A stretch of DNA of 56,844 nt. Source: Desulfobulbus sp. GTDB taxonomy: Bacteria > Desulfobacterota > Desulfobulbia > Desulfobulbales > Desulfobulbaceae. Under the pieces are notes generated by a model that did no database searches, had not been told where the DNA came from, and saw only the letters and a list, made by a program, of their open reading frames with translations. Numbering within the stretch: position 1 is the first letter of the stretch; the number at the start of each line of letters is the position of its first letter. The stretch covers positions 1-56,844 of the forward strand of contig WQZH01000013.1 in NCBI GenBank assembly GCA_009780825.1. The letters are read 5' to 3'. A program made the position numbers and the translations under genes. Of the stretch, positions 9,417-18,783 are shown piece after piece.

Positions 9417-10619
9417 TCAATCGTCGTGTCCCGCTACCGGCCGCAGCCGCCGTTTCGCCACCGGCCACAGGGCCAGGGTGCAACCGACCGCCGCCACTCC
9501 CATCCAGCCCAATGCCTGGATCTTGTCCTGCCAGTCGAGTGAGAACAACCACATCGCCAGGGCCCCGACCATGAAATAGAAGAAGACCATCAAGGACGAG
9601 GCGGCGCCGGCGCCCCGGTCCACCTGTTCGAGGATCAGGTTGTTGCTCGCCGGCCGGCAGAAGGAGAAGGCAAAGGAAAGGGCGAACATCGGCAAGGTCA
9701 ACCGCCACGGCAACGGGATCCAGGTGCAGAGCAGCAGCAGCGAGGCCACGAGCATGCCGGCAAAGGCCCAGGGCAACAGCCGGATGACCGGAGTATGCCG
9801 CGCCACCCGGGAAAAAATTATCGGCGCCAGGACAAAGGCCAGGGAGTTGAAGCCGAAGAAGTAGCTGAACTGACGCTCGTCGAAACCCAGCCGGGTGATG
9901 TAGAGATCGGGCGAGCCGCCGATGAAGGCGAAAACCGGCACGCAGGTGCACGACAGGGTCAGGAGCAGCAGCATGTAGCGACGGTTGCGGAAGAGACGCA
10001 GGTAGCTGGCGGCCACCTGCCCAAGGCTGGGAGCGGTCTGTTGCCGCAGGGGTTCGTCCATGCGTATCACGCCGACAAAGGCAACGACTCCCAGGACGGT
10101 CTGGAGCAGAAAGATCCAGCGCCAGGAAAGCGACGTGAGGATCCAGCCGCCGAGGATCGGCGCGAGCATCGGCGCGGCGGCGACGATCGCCCCGATCTGG
10201 ACGAAGACCCGCTGCCGCTGGCGCCCGGAGAAGCGGTCCTTGCTGACGGCGAACACGATGGCTGAGGCCGCTGACGCGCCCGCCCCCTGGAGAATCCGGC
10301 CGCAAATGAGCATGCCCGGGCTCAGCGCGGCGGAACAGAGCAGGCAGGCAAGCATAAACACCCCCACGCCGACCAGCAGAGGCGGCTTGCGCCCATAGCG
10401 GTCGGAAAGTGGGCCGTACACCAACAGAAAGAGGCAATAGGTCACAAAAAAAGCGACCAGGGTCAGATTGATCGTCACCAGCGGGGCCTGCCATTCATGC
10501 TGCAGCAGAGGCAGAGCCGGCAGATACATGTCGGTGGCCAGCGGTGGAAAAGCCGACAGCAGCGCCAGCAACAAAATGATCGGGGGAAACTGCTCCTTAA
10601 GTATACGGCCAAGTCCCAT
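9417..10619 (-). CDS. Bcr/CflA-family multidrug efflux MFS transporter
   Basis: A 400-residue, 12-TM transporter of the drug:proton antiporter type. Helix 1 carries LATDMYLPALPLL, the acidic DMYLPA motif typical of Bcr/CflA. The helix 2-3 loop is GPLSDRYGRKPPLL (motif A). GRILQGAGASAASAIVFAVSKD gives the helix 4 motif, and GAIVAAAPMLAPILGGWIL the antiporter motif C in helix 5. Likely substrates are small drugs such as bicyclomycin or chloramphenicol, but specificity is not readable. It lies downstream of the hybrid kinase with a 104-bp gap. Confidence 0.85.
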   Translation of the reverse strand: MGLGRILKEQFPPIILLLALLSAFPPLATDMYLPALPLLQHEWQAPLVTINLTLVAFFVTYCLFLLVYGPLSDRYGRKPPLLVGVGVFMLACLLCSAALSPGMLICGRILQGAGASAASAIVFAVSKDRFSGRQRQRVFVQIGAIVAAAPMLAPILGGWILTSLSWRWIFLLQTVLGVVAFVGVIRMDEPLRQQTAPSLGQVAASYLRLFRNRRYMLLLLTLSCTCVPVFAFIGGSPDLYITRLGFDERQFSYFFGFNSLAFVLAPIIFSRVARHTPVIRLLPWAFAGMLVASLLLLCTWIPLPWRLTLPMFALSFAFSFCRPASNNLILEQVDRGAGAASSLMVFFYFMVGALAMWLFSLDWQDKIQALGWMGVAAVGCTLALWPVAKRRLRPVAGHDD

Positions 10620-10723
10620 CCGGCTTCTTCCTTGTCGCTTGAAAGAGAGGAGTGCAGGCGAAGCGTCCGAAAGCGCGCCGACGGAAGTCCCTGCCTCTCC
10701 GGCCTCGGTTGCCCGCCCGGTGG

Positions 10724-12514
10724 TCAGCAGGAGACGGTTGCCAGAACCGCGTCCAGCGACTCCCGCAAACTGGTCATGGTGTAGGGTTTGGCCAGCGCGC
10801 CGGCAAACCCGTGGGTCTGATATTCCGCCATGACCGGATCATTGGAGTAACCGCTGGACACGACCAGGCAGGCATTGGCATCCATGGCAAGAATGTGGCG
10901 CGCGGCCTCCAGTCCTCCCATGCTGCCGGGGATGGTCAGATCCATGATGACCATCGCGAAAGGCGCGCCCGCTTCCAGGGCCTCCGTATACAGGCGGACG
11001 GCCTCCTCGCCGTCGGCACAGGTCCGCGCCTCATATCCCAGATGGTTCAGCATGGCCGTGATCAGCTTACGAATGATCATCTCGTCATCCATGACCAGAA
11101 CGGCGGACTTCCGCAACTCGCAAGCCGGAGAGTCGTGAGGATCGCGAGAGTCGTCGGCTGGACATGCAGACGGGATCTCCGGCAGGGGTTTGTCGGTCGC
11201 CGGCAAAAAAATGGTGCAGACCGTCCCTTTCCCCGCAGCCGGATCGAGGCCGATATAGCCGCCGTGCCGGTTGATGATCGAGTAGGCTGCCGCAAGCCCC
11301 AACCCGCTGCCGGTTCCCTTGGTGGTGAAGAAAGGATCGAAAATGCGTCCCCGGATCGCCTCGGGAATGCCTTCTCCTTCGTCGGCGACGACGATCCGCA
11401 CATAATCACCCTTGTCCAAGGCCATGGCATTGCCGGCATCCAGCCGCGCATTGTCCGCACTGATCCGGAGCGTCCCCCCCTCAGGCATCGCCTGAACCGC
11501 ATTGGCGATGAGGTTGTGTAACACCTGGGCCATCTGCCCGGCGTCGGCTTCGATCAACCGCACCGCCTCCTCCACCTGGATCTCGGCGCGAACATTCGTC
11601 CCCCGCAGCATCATCTTCGCCGCCTCATCGATCAGAAAACGGACAGCCATCACCTTTTTGACCGGATAGCCGCCTCGGGAAAAGGTCAGCAACTTGCCGG
11701 TCAATTCCGTTGCCCGCCTGGTGGCGCTTTCAGCCAGATCCAAGGTTTGGTGGACCGCATGCGCCGGTTCGAGCACCATCCGGGCATAGGAAAGATTTCC
11801 CATGATCCCGGTGAGGATATTATTGAACTCATGGGCAAGTCCTCCAGCCAGGGCCCCGATGGATTCCAATTTCTGCATCTTGACCAGCTCGCTGTGCAGG
11901 ATCTCCCGTTCGGTGATGTCAGTGAAAATGGTCATCACCCGACTATTGATCAACTGGGCGTTGACGATGACATGCCGGACCTGGCCGTCCTTGCAGGTCA
12001 CCTTGACCTCGAAGGGACGGGATGCCAAGCCGGTCTGCCTAAAGCGTTCTATTTCGCTCCACCGCATGGCAATCACTTTTTCCCGATAGGCGGGATCGGG
12101 ATAGGCGAGCATCGACCACTGGATATCGGTGGGGATTTCATCGATACTGTAGCCGAACTGTTCAGAAAAATTGATATTAATGTATTCGATGGCCTTGCCG
12201 TTGATCAGGATTATCCCCACAGGCATGGCATCGAGCATGTCGAGAAGTTCCTGCCGGCTTTTCTGGAGATGCTCCATCGCTTCCCGGCAGGTGGCGATTT
12301 CCCGTTGTAACGCCACGTAGAGCAAACAGGCTGTGACGAGGACAAATAACCAATTCTTGATCAGGGGCGCCGTGGTGGCGAAGAGTTCGGGCTTGTCAAT
12401 CAGCAGATTGACAAGCGAGTCGGAGAAAAGTATCCAGAAAACGGCAACAGCCAGATAAAGGGCGGCAATGTACAGTGGCCTCCGGGATAGGATTCCCGAC
12501 ACAGTGGTTTTCAT
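10724..12514 (-). CDS. PAS-domain hybrid sensor histidine kinase with C-terminal receiver
   Basis: A 596-residue membrane kinase. Two hydrophobic helices (about 12-31 and 51-69) bracket a short periplasmic loop. A PAS domain spans about 90-200. The dimerisation helix has GLAHEFNNILTG with phospho-acceptor His228. The ATPase domain shows NAVQAMPEGG (N box), DEGEGIP (G1), FFTTKGTGSGLGL (F and G2). The receiver (about 477-596) has DDE at 486-488, phospho-acceptor Asp525 in MDLTIPG, and a KPY near the end. The order HK-REC suggests phosphotransfer inside the protein or to a separate HPt partner, not seen nearby. The signal is unknown. Confidence 0.88.
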   Translation of the reverse strand: MKTTVSGILSRRPLYIAALYLAVAVFWILFSDSLVNLLIDKPELFATTAPLIKNWLFVLVTACLLYVALQREIATCREAMEHLQKSRQELLDMLDAMPVGIILINGKAIEYININFSEQFGYSIDEIPTDIQWSMLAYPDPAYREKVIAMRWSEIERFRQTGLASRPFEVKVTCKDGQVRHVIVNAQLINSRVMTIFTDITEREILHSELVKMQKLESIGALAGGLAHEFNNILTGIMGNLSYARMVLEPAHAVHQTLDLAESATRRATELTGKLLTFSRGGYPVKKVMAVRFLIDEAAKMMLRGTNVRAEIQVEEAVRLIEADAGQMAQVLHNLIANAVQAMPEGGTLRISADNARLDAGNAMALDKGDYVRIVVADEGEGIPEAIRGRIFDPFFTTKGTGSGLGLAAAYSIINRHGGYIGLDPAAGKGTVCTIFLPATDKPLPEIPSACPADDSRDPHDSPACELRKSAVLVMDDEMIIRKLITAMLNHLGYEARTCADGEEAVRLYTEALEAGAPFAMVIMDLTIPGSMGGLEAARHILAMDANACLVVSSGYSNDPVMAEYQTHGFAGALAKPYTMTSLRESLDAVLATVSC

Positions 12515-12542
12515 ATCTTTTCAATGTGTTCGCTACCAGATA

Positions 12543-12580
12543 ATAAAAAGGGAGATGGCGGCTCACCGAATGGGCCGCCG
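12543..12580 (-). terminator. Rho-independent terminator candidate
   Basis: On the minus strand GGCGGC and GCCGCC form a 6-bp GC stem around an 11-nt loop (12557-12579 on plus), followed after a few bases by TTTTTATT. It lies downstream of the 12685-14307 kinase stop and just before the start of the next kinase, where a terminator would separate the two transcripts. The spacer of about 6 bases between stem and T-run is longer than ideal. Confidence 0.45.
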
Positions 12581-12684
12581 CTCTTGTCCAGGGAACTTGA
12601 GCCGGAAACAATTTCTGCCGCTGCCTGACCGGCAATCAGCTCTTGTGCAACGGAGGCAGACCATGTTTCCTGGCGCGACAGGAC

Positions 12685-14307
12685 TTACGCGCCGCCCAAT
12701 GGCAGGATGACACGAAAAGTGCTGCCCTCACCCGGCTGGCTGCTCACGTTGACGGTTCCCTGGTGTTTTTCGACGATATTCTTGGCAATGGCCAGTCCCA
12801 GGCCAGTGCCCCGATTTTTGCCGGTGTAGAAGGGGGTAAAGATCTGCTCGATTTTCTCCTCGGGAATGCCGATCCCGGTATCGGTCACTTCGAGCATCAC
12901 CGCTTTTTCCTCCGGCAGGGAGGTGGTTGACAAGAACAGATCGCCGCCTTCAGGCATGGCTTGGATGGCATTGAACACCATGTTGAGGGCCACTTGATAC
13001 ACCTGTTCGGCATCGAACAGGATGTCGGGCAGGTTCTCGGCCATGCGGACGTGCACCCGTACCCCTTTCTGCTGAAATTCGGGCTCCATGAACGACGCGA
13101 GCCGTTCGACCAGAGAGTTGAGTGAGCCGGCGGCCCGGTACGGGTCCCTGGGGCGGGCAAAATCGAGGAACTGCCGGACGATGCTATCCAGCCGCGAAGT
13201 CTCCTGCACGATAATATCCGCCAATTTCTCGTTGCCCGGCGCCATCTTGCCGATCCGGCTACCGAGGATTTCAGCGGTCGAACGGACGATGCCCAGTGGA
13301 TTCTTGATCTCATGGGAGACTGCCGCCACCATCTTACCCAGGGAGGCAAGACGCTGGGCCTCGTTGAGCTGTTCTTCCAGCCGCAGCCGTTCCTCGGCGC
13401 GCTCGGCCATGATCCGGTTGGCTCTGACCACGATCAGGACGAGGATGGCAAACAGCACAGACATGATCAGCAGTGAAAGTACGATGACCCGGCCCTGGAG
13501 CTGGATGATGGCTTCCAGATCCTCGGACAGATCCTGAACGACTTCAATCACCCCCATGATCTCGCCGGTACGCTCACCGAGCTTGTTTTCCTGGCGAAAC
13601 GGCACATAGGTTTTCAGGGTACAGAAGATGTCGGAGGTGCCCGGAAGCAGACTCAACAGGCTGCCGCCGGTGATTAGCATCGAAGTGCTCTCGCCCTTGG
13701 CCGCTTTCTGGTACTCCAACCCACCCATGTCGCGCTTGCCCATCAATTCGGTGATGGTGGAATAGGCGATCCTGTTCTGCAGAGGTTCGTAAATAGTCAC
13801 GGATTCGATCCGCATACCACGGGTGATGTTGTTGACAATCCGGTCCAGACGGTCAAACTGCTCTTTCTCGGAGAGGGATATTGAACCGGAGCGGACCACG
13901 GTGGGCAGGACGAATTGCAAAAACACCTGCCGGTTGACATGGTCGGCGAACAGCCGGGAGTAGGCTTCGCTGCGCTGGAGCAACACGCTCTTGGCGTTGG
14001 CGGCGATCATCCAGGACAGGAGAAACGAGGCAAGTAGGATAAGGGCCAGCGAGGTGAAGGCGAAATATTTGACCAGCTCGAACGGCAGGAGCGTGTTGCT
14101 GCGACGGCGGTAACGGATCCTGCACCAAATCCCGGAGAGATCCAAAAGCCGCAAACGGTTGTCCAGATCTTGCAGCCAAGACAGGCGGAACAGCTGCCGC
14201 CATGACGACAGCGCCAGCCATTGCCGGAGGTTCGGCAGCTTGAAGAGCTTCTGCCACCAGAATGGCCCACCCTTCCTGGAGGGTTGGGAACGCCTACGGA
14301 CATGCAT
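12685..14307 (-). CDS. Membrane sensor histidine kinase (NtrB/AtoS-like core)
   Basis: A 540-residue kinase. A basic, tryptophan-rich cytoplasmic leader of about 75 residues precedes TM1 (about 80-102). A periplasmic sensor region of about 170 residues and TM2 (about 273-295) follow. A short coiled coil leads to AAVSHEIKNPLGIVRS with phospho-acceptor His332. The ATPase domain has NAIQAMPEGG, DTGIGIP and FFYTGKNRGTGLGLAI-type motifs and ends at LPLGGA. ATG at 14307 has GGAG at a spacing of about 7 and overlaps the stop of the radical SAM gene by 14 bp; the longer frame to 14418 has no such site. No response regulator is adjacent. HEIKNP kinases of this type often pair with sigma-54 activators. 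Confidence 0.82.
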   Translation of the reverse strand: MHVRRRSQPSRKGGPFWWQKLFKLPNLRQWLALSSWRQLFRLSWLQDLDNRLRLLDLSGIWCRIRYRRRSNTLLPFELVKYFAFTSLALILLASFLLSWMIAANAKSVLLQRSEAYSRLFADHVNRQVFLQFVLPTVVRSGSISLSEKEQFDRLDRIVNNITRGMRIESVTIYEPLQNRIAYSTITELMGKRDMGGLEYQKAAKGESTSMLITGGSLLSLLPGTSDIFCTLKTYVPFRQENKLGERTGEIMGVIEVVQDLSEDLEAIIQLQGRVIVLSLLIMSVLFAILVLIVVRANRIMAERAEERLRLEEQLNEAQRLASLGKMVAAVSHEIKNPLGIVRSTAEILGSRIGKMAPGNEKLADIIVQETSRLDSIVRQFLDFARPRDPYRAAGSLNSLVERLASFMEPEFQQKGVRVHVRMAENLPDILFDAEQVYQVALNMVFNAIQAMPEGGDLFLSTTSLPEEKAVMLEVTDTGIGIPEEKIEQIFTPFYTGKNRGTGLGLAIAKNIVEKHQGTVNVSSQPGEGSTFRVILPLGGA

Positions 14308-16045
14308 GGCAGACTCCGCATCGGCGGCAGACCGCCGGTTCGCACGGACCGGTCGCTCGTCCGTGCAGGGCCCGTTCATATTCCTCCCAGAGATAACCAG
14401 GCCGGATGCCCTGATCAATCACCTCCCAGCACATTCGCTCTTCCCGGCCACGGGGCCGGACCGCAAACTGCCAGGGGTCGATGCGGTTCTGTTTGCAGGC
14501 CTGCTTGAAACTGCGGCCAGAGCCCACGGCAAGCAAAACCGGGCCGATCCTGCGGTCGGCCCGGGCATACGCCGCCTGCTGCAGGGCCTGCTCAGGATGG
14601 TCGAACTTGAGGTGGAGATTGGCGTTATCACTCAACATCCGGCGAAGATACCCGATTTTTTCCTTCAGCGCCAGCAAGGTCTCCGCGATGGTGACCGTTC
14701 CCCCATCGGTTGCGGTCAAACCGCCGAAGGAGCAGTACTGAAACGGTGTCCACGGTTTGGGAACGAAACAATTAATCGAAAGCGTCAGGGCCGATACCCG
14801 GCCCCGGCTCCGGCCGGTCGGCAGGATACGGGCCTGCATCCGGTTGACCATCTGGACCAGCTCATCCAGATCGGCGCGCGTCTCGGTGGGCAGGCCGATC
14901 ATCATGTAGAGTTTGAGGTGAAAGATGCCTGCATGCACCAGGCGTTCGGCGGCAAGCAGAAGGTCGTCCTCATTCAGCCCCTTGTTGATCAACAGGCGCA
15001 GTCGTTCAGAGGCTCCGTCCGCCGCAATGGCCACACTTTTCAGGTTCGAGGCGGCGAGCAGATCCAGGGTCTGTTCGGAAATGCGGTCTGCCCGGAGCGA
15101 TGAGAACGAGAGGGAGCAGCCCTGTTCCTTAAGATACCCCGCGATGCGCGCCATGCTCTCGCCATCGGCCATTTCCATGCCCAACAGTCCGATACGGTCG
15201 ATGGCCGGCGGCCGTTCCTCCAATCCCCGAAGGATGGCCTCAGCCGGCCAGAGCCGAGGCGGCCGGTAAATGAAACCAGCGGCGCAGAACCGACAACCCC
15301 GGCTGCACCCCCGTCCCAACTCCACCATGTACATGCCCAATTCCGCCTCGGGCGACAACAGGGTCGAATGGGCTGCCCGCTCCGCTTCCGGGGCCACGAC
15401 CTTGGTGACTTGCGGCGGGAGTTTCGCCGGTGCCTCAATCGTCTCAACCACGCCGGAATTGGACCAGGAGAACTGATACAATCCGGGGGCATAGCAACCG
15501 GGAAGAGAGGAGGCGATCCGCACCAGCAACTGATCACGCGGCATTTTCGCATACTCGTCCAAGGCCTGGATGAGCGGAGTCAGGATCGGCTCGGCCTCGC
15601 CGATCACCATCAGGTCGGCAAACAGGGCCAAGGGCTCGGGATTCAGAAAAACGCCGACCCCGCCCAGCACCACCAGAGGATTGCCCGGGCCCACGGCGCG
15701 GCCGCGTTCGGCCGCGTAGGCCGGCACTCCTCCCGCAGCCAGCATCGCGGCCAAGCGGGGGTAATCGTGTTCAAAGCTGATCGAGCCAAAAACCAGAGGG
15801 AAATCGTGCAGCGGCCGGGAAGACTCCAGCGAACGCAGAGGATGGCTGTCTGCGGGATAGACAAACCGCTCGCACACCACGGCCTCATCACGGTTGAGCA
15901 GGCTGTACACCAACTGAAAGCCGAGATTGGACACTGCCACCGGATAGGTGTTCGGGTAGAGCAGGGCCACGGGTATCCGGCCCTTCCATTTTTTGCGGAC
16001 CGTGCCGGTTTCGCTGGCAAGGGGGGACGATGCGGCGGCGGTCAT
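14294..16045 (-). CDS. Radical SAM protein with B12-binding-like N-terminus
   Basis: A 583-residue protein. The N-terminal ~200 residues resemble the degenerate cobalamin-binding region of large B12-dependent radical SAM enzymes (ALLYPNTYPVAVSNLGFQ, then GPGNPLVVLGGVGVF). The radical SAM cluster motif CSRGCRFC places ligands at Cys247, Cys251 and Cys254, after YMVELGRG. The C-terminus carries a second Cys set, CRRCGVCHAC, that could hold another metal site. Homologs are annotated as radical SAM proteins of the TIGR03960/GSU-type group with no assigned reaction. The last 14 bp overlap the start of the next kinase. The product and substrate are unknown. Confidence 0.8.
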   Translation of the reverse strand: MTAAASSPLASETGTVRKKWKGRIPVALLYPNTYPVAVSNLGFQLVYSLLNRDEAVVCERFVYPADSHPLRSLESSRPLHDFPLVFGSISFEHDYPRLAAMLAAGGVPAYAAERGRAVGPGNPLVVLGGVGVFLNPEPLALFADLMVIGEAEPILTPLIQALDEYAKMPRDQLLVRIASSLPGCYAPGLYQFSWSNSGVVETIEAPAKLPPQVTKVVAPEAERAAHSTLLSPEAELGMYMVELGRGCSRGCRFCAAGFIYRPPRLWPAEAILRGLEERPPAIDRIGLLGMEMADGESMARIAGYLKEQGCSLSFSSLRADRISEQTLDLLAASNLKSVAIAADGASERLRLLINKGLNEDDLLLAAERLVHAGIFHLKLYMMIGLPTETRADLDELVQMVNRMQARILPTGRSRGRVSALTLSINCFVPKPWTPFQYCSFGGLTATDGGTVTIAETLLALKEKIGYLRRMLSDNANLHLKFDHPEQALQQAAYARADRRIGPVLLAVGSGRSFKQACKQNRIDPWQFAVRPRGREERMCWEVIDQGIRPGYLWEEYERALHGRATGPCEPAVCRRCGVCHACP

Positions 16046-16130
16046 GGATCAGGGGGATGATAAAGGGAAGACATGTCCGCAGGCAGCGTGACATTGCCGG
16101 AACGGCCACCCTGACCGGTGGTATTCGGCC

Positions 16131-16169
16131 AAGACAAAACGGGGAAACATCCCTTGGACATCTCCCCGC
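16131..16169 (-). terminator. Possible terminator after ftsZ
   Basis: Downstream of ftsZ on the minus strand, CGGGGA and TCCCCG can pair (outer arms about 16140-16168) around a loop that itself contains a weak inverted repeat; TTTTGTCTT follows. It is placed where the dcw transcript should end, before the radical SAM gene. The loop is long, so this is a modest prediction. Confidence 0.35.
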
Positions 16170-16218
16170 TGCAGATCAAAATGGCGCCGGCATCCGTTCA
16201 CCGGGCCTGCTCCCGTCT

Positions 16219-17430
16219 TTAGTTGGCCTTCTTGCGAAGATAGGCTGGTTCGTCGTAGTCGTTGTTGAATTCGTGGTCATCGAAGGTCGGCTTGGGCATG
16301 CGCAGCGTGGGCTGAATATTGGGCCTGGCGATGCTGACCGGCATGATCTCGGGGGAAACAGTCTCGTCGTCGATGTCGATACTCCGTGGCCGCCGGCTCC
16401 ATGCGGTCCCATGGACCGGCTGCGCCGCCGGCCGGCGCTTCACCTCGATCTGTGCCACCTCGGGCTCCTCGATACTGGAAATGCCGGTGGCAATCACCGT
16501 GACCCGCAGCTCGTCGCCCAGCGACTCGTCAAACAGAACGCCGATGACGACGGTGGCGTCGTCGTGCGCCTTCGCCTGGATCAGGGACGCGGCCTCCATG
16601 TACTCGTTCATGGTCAAGGTTTCCTTGGCCGCCGAGATGTTGATCAGGATGCCGCGGGCGCCGTCGATGCCCACGTCTTCGAGCAACTGGTTATCGATAG
16701 CGCGCTTGGCCGCCTCGGTGGCACGATGTTCGCCCACCGCCGATCCGGTGCCCATGATCGCTGGACCGACCTCTTTCATGACCGTCTTGAGATCGGCGAA
16801 ATCGGCATTGATTTGTCCCGGCAAGTTGATCACGTCGGTGACGCCCTTGACCGCCTGCAACAGGACATTGTCCGCCATCTGCATCATCTCCACCAGGGTG
16901 GAGTTCTTGTTCATCAAACTCAAAAGCCGGTCGTTGGGCACCGTGATAATGGTATCGGAAAATTCCTTCAGCTTCTCCCAGCCGGACTCGGCGTTGCGCA
17001 TCCGCTTTTTCGCCTCGAAATAAAACGGCTTGGTGACGACAGAAACCGTCAAGGCGCCGTTTTCCTTGCTCAGCTTGGCGATGACCGGGGCTGCGCCGGT
17101 TCCTGTGCCGCCGCCCAGACCGGCGGTGATGAAGACCATGTTCGCCCCCTGGATCACCCCCTTCAGATCTTCGTAACTTTCCAGAGCAGCCTCCCGGCCC
17201 ATTTCCGGATCCGCACCCGCCCCCATGCCTTTGGTGATCCCCGGGCCCAGTTGCAGCCTGATGTCGGCACGAGATTTCTCAAGGGCCTGCATATCCGTGT
17301 TAGCCGCGATGAACTGCACACCCGTCAACCGGCTTTCGACCATGGTATTGATGGCATTGCCACCGCCGCCGCCGACTCCGATCACCTTAATTACAGCTAC
17401 AGTTTCCTCTTCGGCCATCCTGAAAGCCAT
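16219..17430 (-). CDS. ftsZ: Cell division protein FtsZ
   Basis: A 403-residue tubulin-like GTPase that forms the division ring. The GTP-binding signature GGGTGTG is at 106-112, the N-terminal loop GVGGGGGNAINTM follows the first strand, and the T7 synergy loop region reads NADFADLKTVM. A variable linker leads to the conserved tail DEPAYLRKKAN, the docking site for FtsA. ATG at 17430 (MAFRMAEEET) is chosen because GGGAGAG lies directly upstream and homologs start there; the in-frame start at 17469 has no support. It is the last gene of the dcw run, 84 bp after ftsA. Confidence 0.97.
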   Translation of the reverse strand: MAFRMAEEETVAVIKVIGVGGGGGNAINTMVESRLTGVQFIAANTDMQALEKSRADIRLQLGPGITKGMGAGADPEMGREAALESYEDLKGVIQGANMVFITAGLGGGTGTGAAPVIAKLSKENGALTVSVVTKPFYFEAKKRMRNAESGWEKLKEFSDTIITVPNDRLLSLMNKNSTLVEMMQMADNVLLQAVKGVTDVINLPGQINADFADLKTVMKEVGPAIMGTGSAVGEHRATEAAKRAIDNQLLEDVGIDGARGILINISAAKETLTMNEYMEAASLIQAKAHDDATVVIGVLFDESLGDELRVTVIATGISSIEEPEVAQIEVKRRPAAQPVHGTAWSRRPRSIDIDDETVSPEIMPVSIARPNIQPTLRMPKPTFDDHEFNNDYDEPAYLRKKAN

Positions 17431-17514
17431 AATTCTCTCCCAAGAAAAATTTCCAATAAATTTCCCCAAAGTATACCACCTGCCCTGGTGATGCTAAAGG
17501 GAAAAACCGTCTGC

Positions 17515-18783
17515 TCAAATGATATTTCTCATCCACTTTTTCAGCTTACCGACCATGCCGGGGGACTCCTTCGCCACATAGCTTTTCGCCTTGCTGCCAT
17601 ACAACACCAACCCGACACCGGTGGTACACCGGGGTGAGTGGATATCCTCGATCCGGCCTCCCACGCCCTGCGGATAACCGATCCGGACCGGCAGATCGAA
17701 AATCTGTTCCGCCATCTCGACAATGTTGGCCAACAGCGCCGTACCTCCGGCGATAACGATGCCGGCGTTAATCCGATTCCGGTATCCGGAGGCGCAGATG
17801 TTCTTGTTGACCATCTGCAGGATTTCTTCCATCCTGGCCTCGAGGATTTCCACCATGATCCGCTGCGACACCTTGCGGGGCTTGCGATCGCCGACCGTGG
17901 GCACCTCGATGATATGGTTTTCCTTGATCATCGAGGAAAGCGCTCCGCCATACAGATATTTCAGATCCTCTGCCTCCTGAAGCGGCGTCCGCAACCCCAC
18001 GGACAGGTCGCTGGTGAGATTGTTGCCGCCCAGCGCCAGTTCCCAGGTATGCTTGATGGTGCCATTGCAGAAGATGGCCAGGTCGGTGGTACCGCCGCCG
18101 ATATCGATCAGCGCCACTCCCAGCTCCATTTCATCCCTGCCGAGCACGGTCAGGGACGAGGCCACCGATTCGAGCACGATCTCGGCCACATTGAAACCGG
18201 CCCGGTTGCAACTGGTCACCACATTGTGCAGGGCGGTGACATCGGCGGTAACGATATGCACGTTGGTCACCAGACGAACCCCGGTCATGCCCAGCGGATT
18301 CTGGATGCCGGTATGGTCATCCACCATGTACTCCTGCGGCAGCACATGGATAATCTGCTGGTTGTCCGATATCTTAACCGTCTGGGCCGCCTGGATCACC
18401 GCCTCAATGTCCTTTTCCTTGATCTCCTGGTTGTTGATGGCGATGATGCCCGGCGAATTGAAGCCCTTGATGTGATTGCCGGCGATGCCGACATACACCG
18501 ACTCGATGTCGCAGCCGGCCATGTCCGAGGCGATTTCCACGGCCTGGCGGATCGACTTGACCGTGGATTCAATATTCACCACCACCCCTTTTCTCATCCC
18601 CGACGAGGCGGCGGTGCCAACGCCGATGATATCCACCCGGTCTTCGAAGACCTCGCCGATCATGGCGCAGACCTTGGTCGTACCTATGTCCAGACCGGCG
18701 ACCAGATCTCCGGGCTCACGCGGTTCCTCTCCTTTCAACGCCTCATCAATCAATTTGGACTCCGGTAACCAAGACTTTATCAT
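17515..18783 (-). CDS. ftsA: Cell division protein FtsA
   Basis: A 422-residue actin-like ATPase that tethers FtsZ to the membrane. GLDIGTTKVCAMIGE (phosphate 1) begins near residue 30; DIGGGTTDLAIF (phosphate 2) and GIVIAGGTALLANI (adenosine region) follow. The C-terminus KLKKWMRNII is a short amphipathic helix, as needed for membrane binding. The assigned start overlaps the end of ftsQ by 38 bp; no later ATG precedes the ATP-binding core, so either the overlap is real or a non-ATG start is used. Confidence 0.95.
   Translation of the reverse strand: MIKSWLPESKLIDEALKGEEPREPGDLVAGLDIGTTKVCAMIGEVFEDRVDIIGVGTAASSGMRKGVVVNIESTVKSIRQAVEIASDMAGCDIESVYVGIAGNHIKGFNSPGIIAINNQEIKEKDIEAVIQAAQTVKISDNQQIIHVLPQEYMVDDHTGIQNPLGMTGVRLVTNVHIVTADVTALHNVVTSCNRAGFNVAEIVLESVASSLTVLGRDEMELGVALIDIGGGTTDLAIFCNGTIKHTWELALGGNNLTSDLSVGLRTPLQEAEDLKYLYGGALSSMIKENHIIEVPTVGDRKPRKVSQRIMVEILEARMEEILQMVNKNICASGYRNRINAGIVIAGGTALLANIVEMAEQIFDLPVRIGYPQGVGGRIEDIHSPRCTTGVGLVLYGSKAKSYVAKESPGMVGKLKKWMRNII

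Noticed and set aside
8137..10494. A 785-codon open frame on the minus strand spanning the DACNV gene and the efflux pump
   Set aside because: It is antisense to the DACNV gene and out of frame with the pump, has no domain sense and is rich in Arg/Gly/Pro, as expected for a shadow frame in GC-rich DNA.
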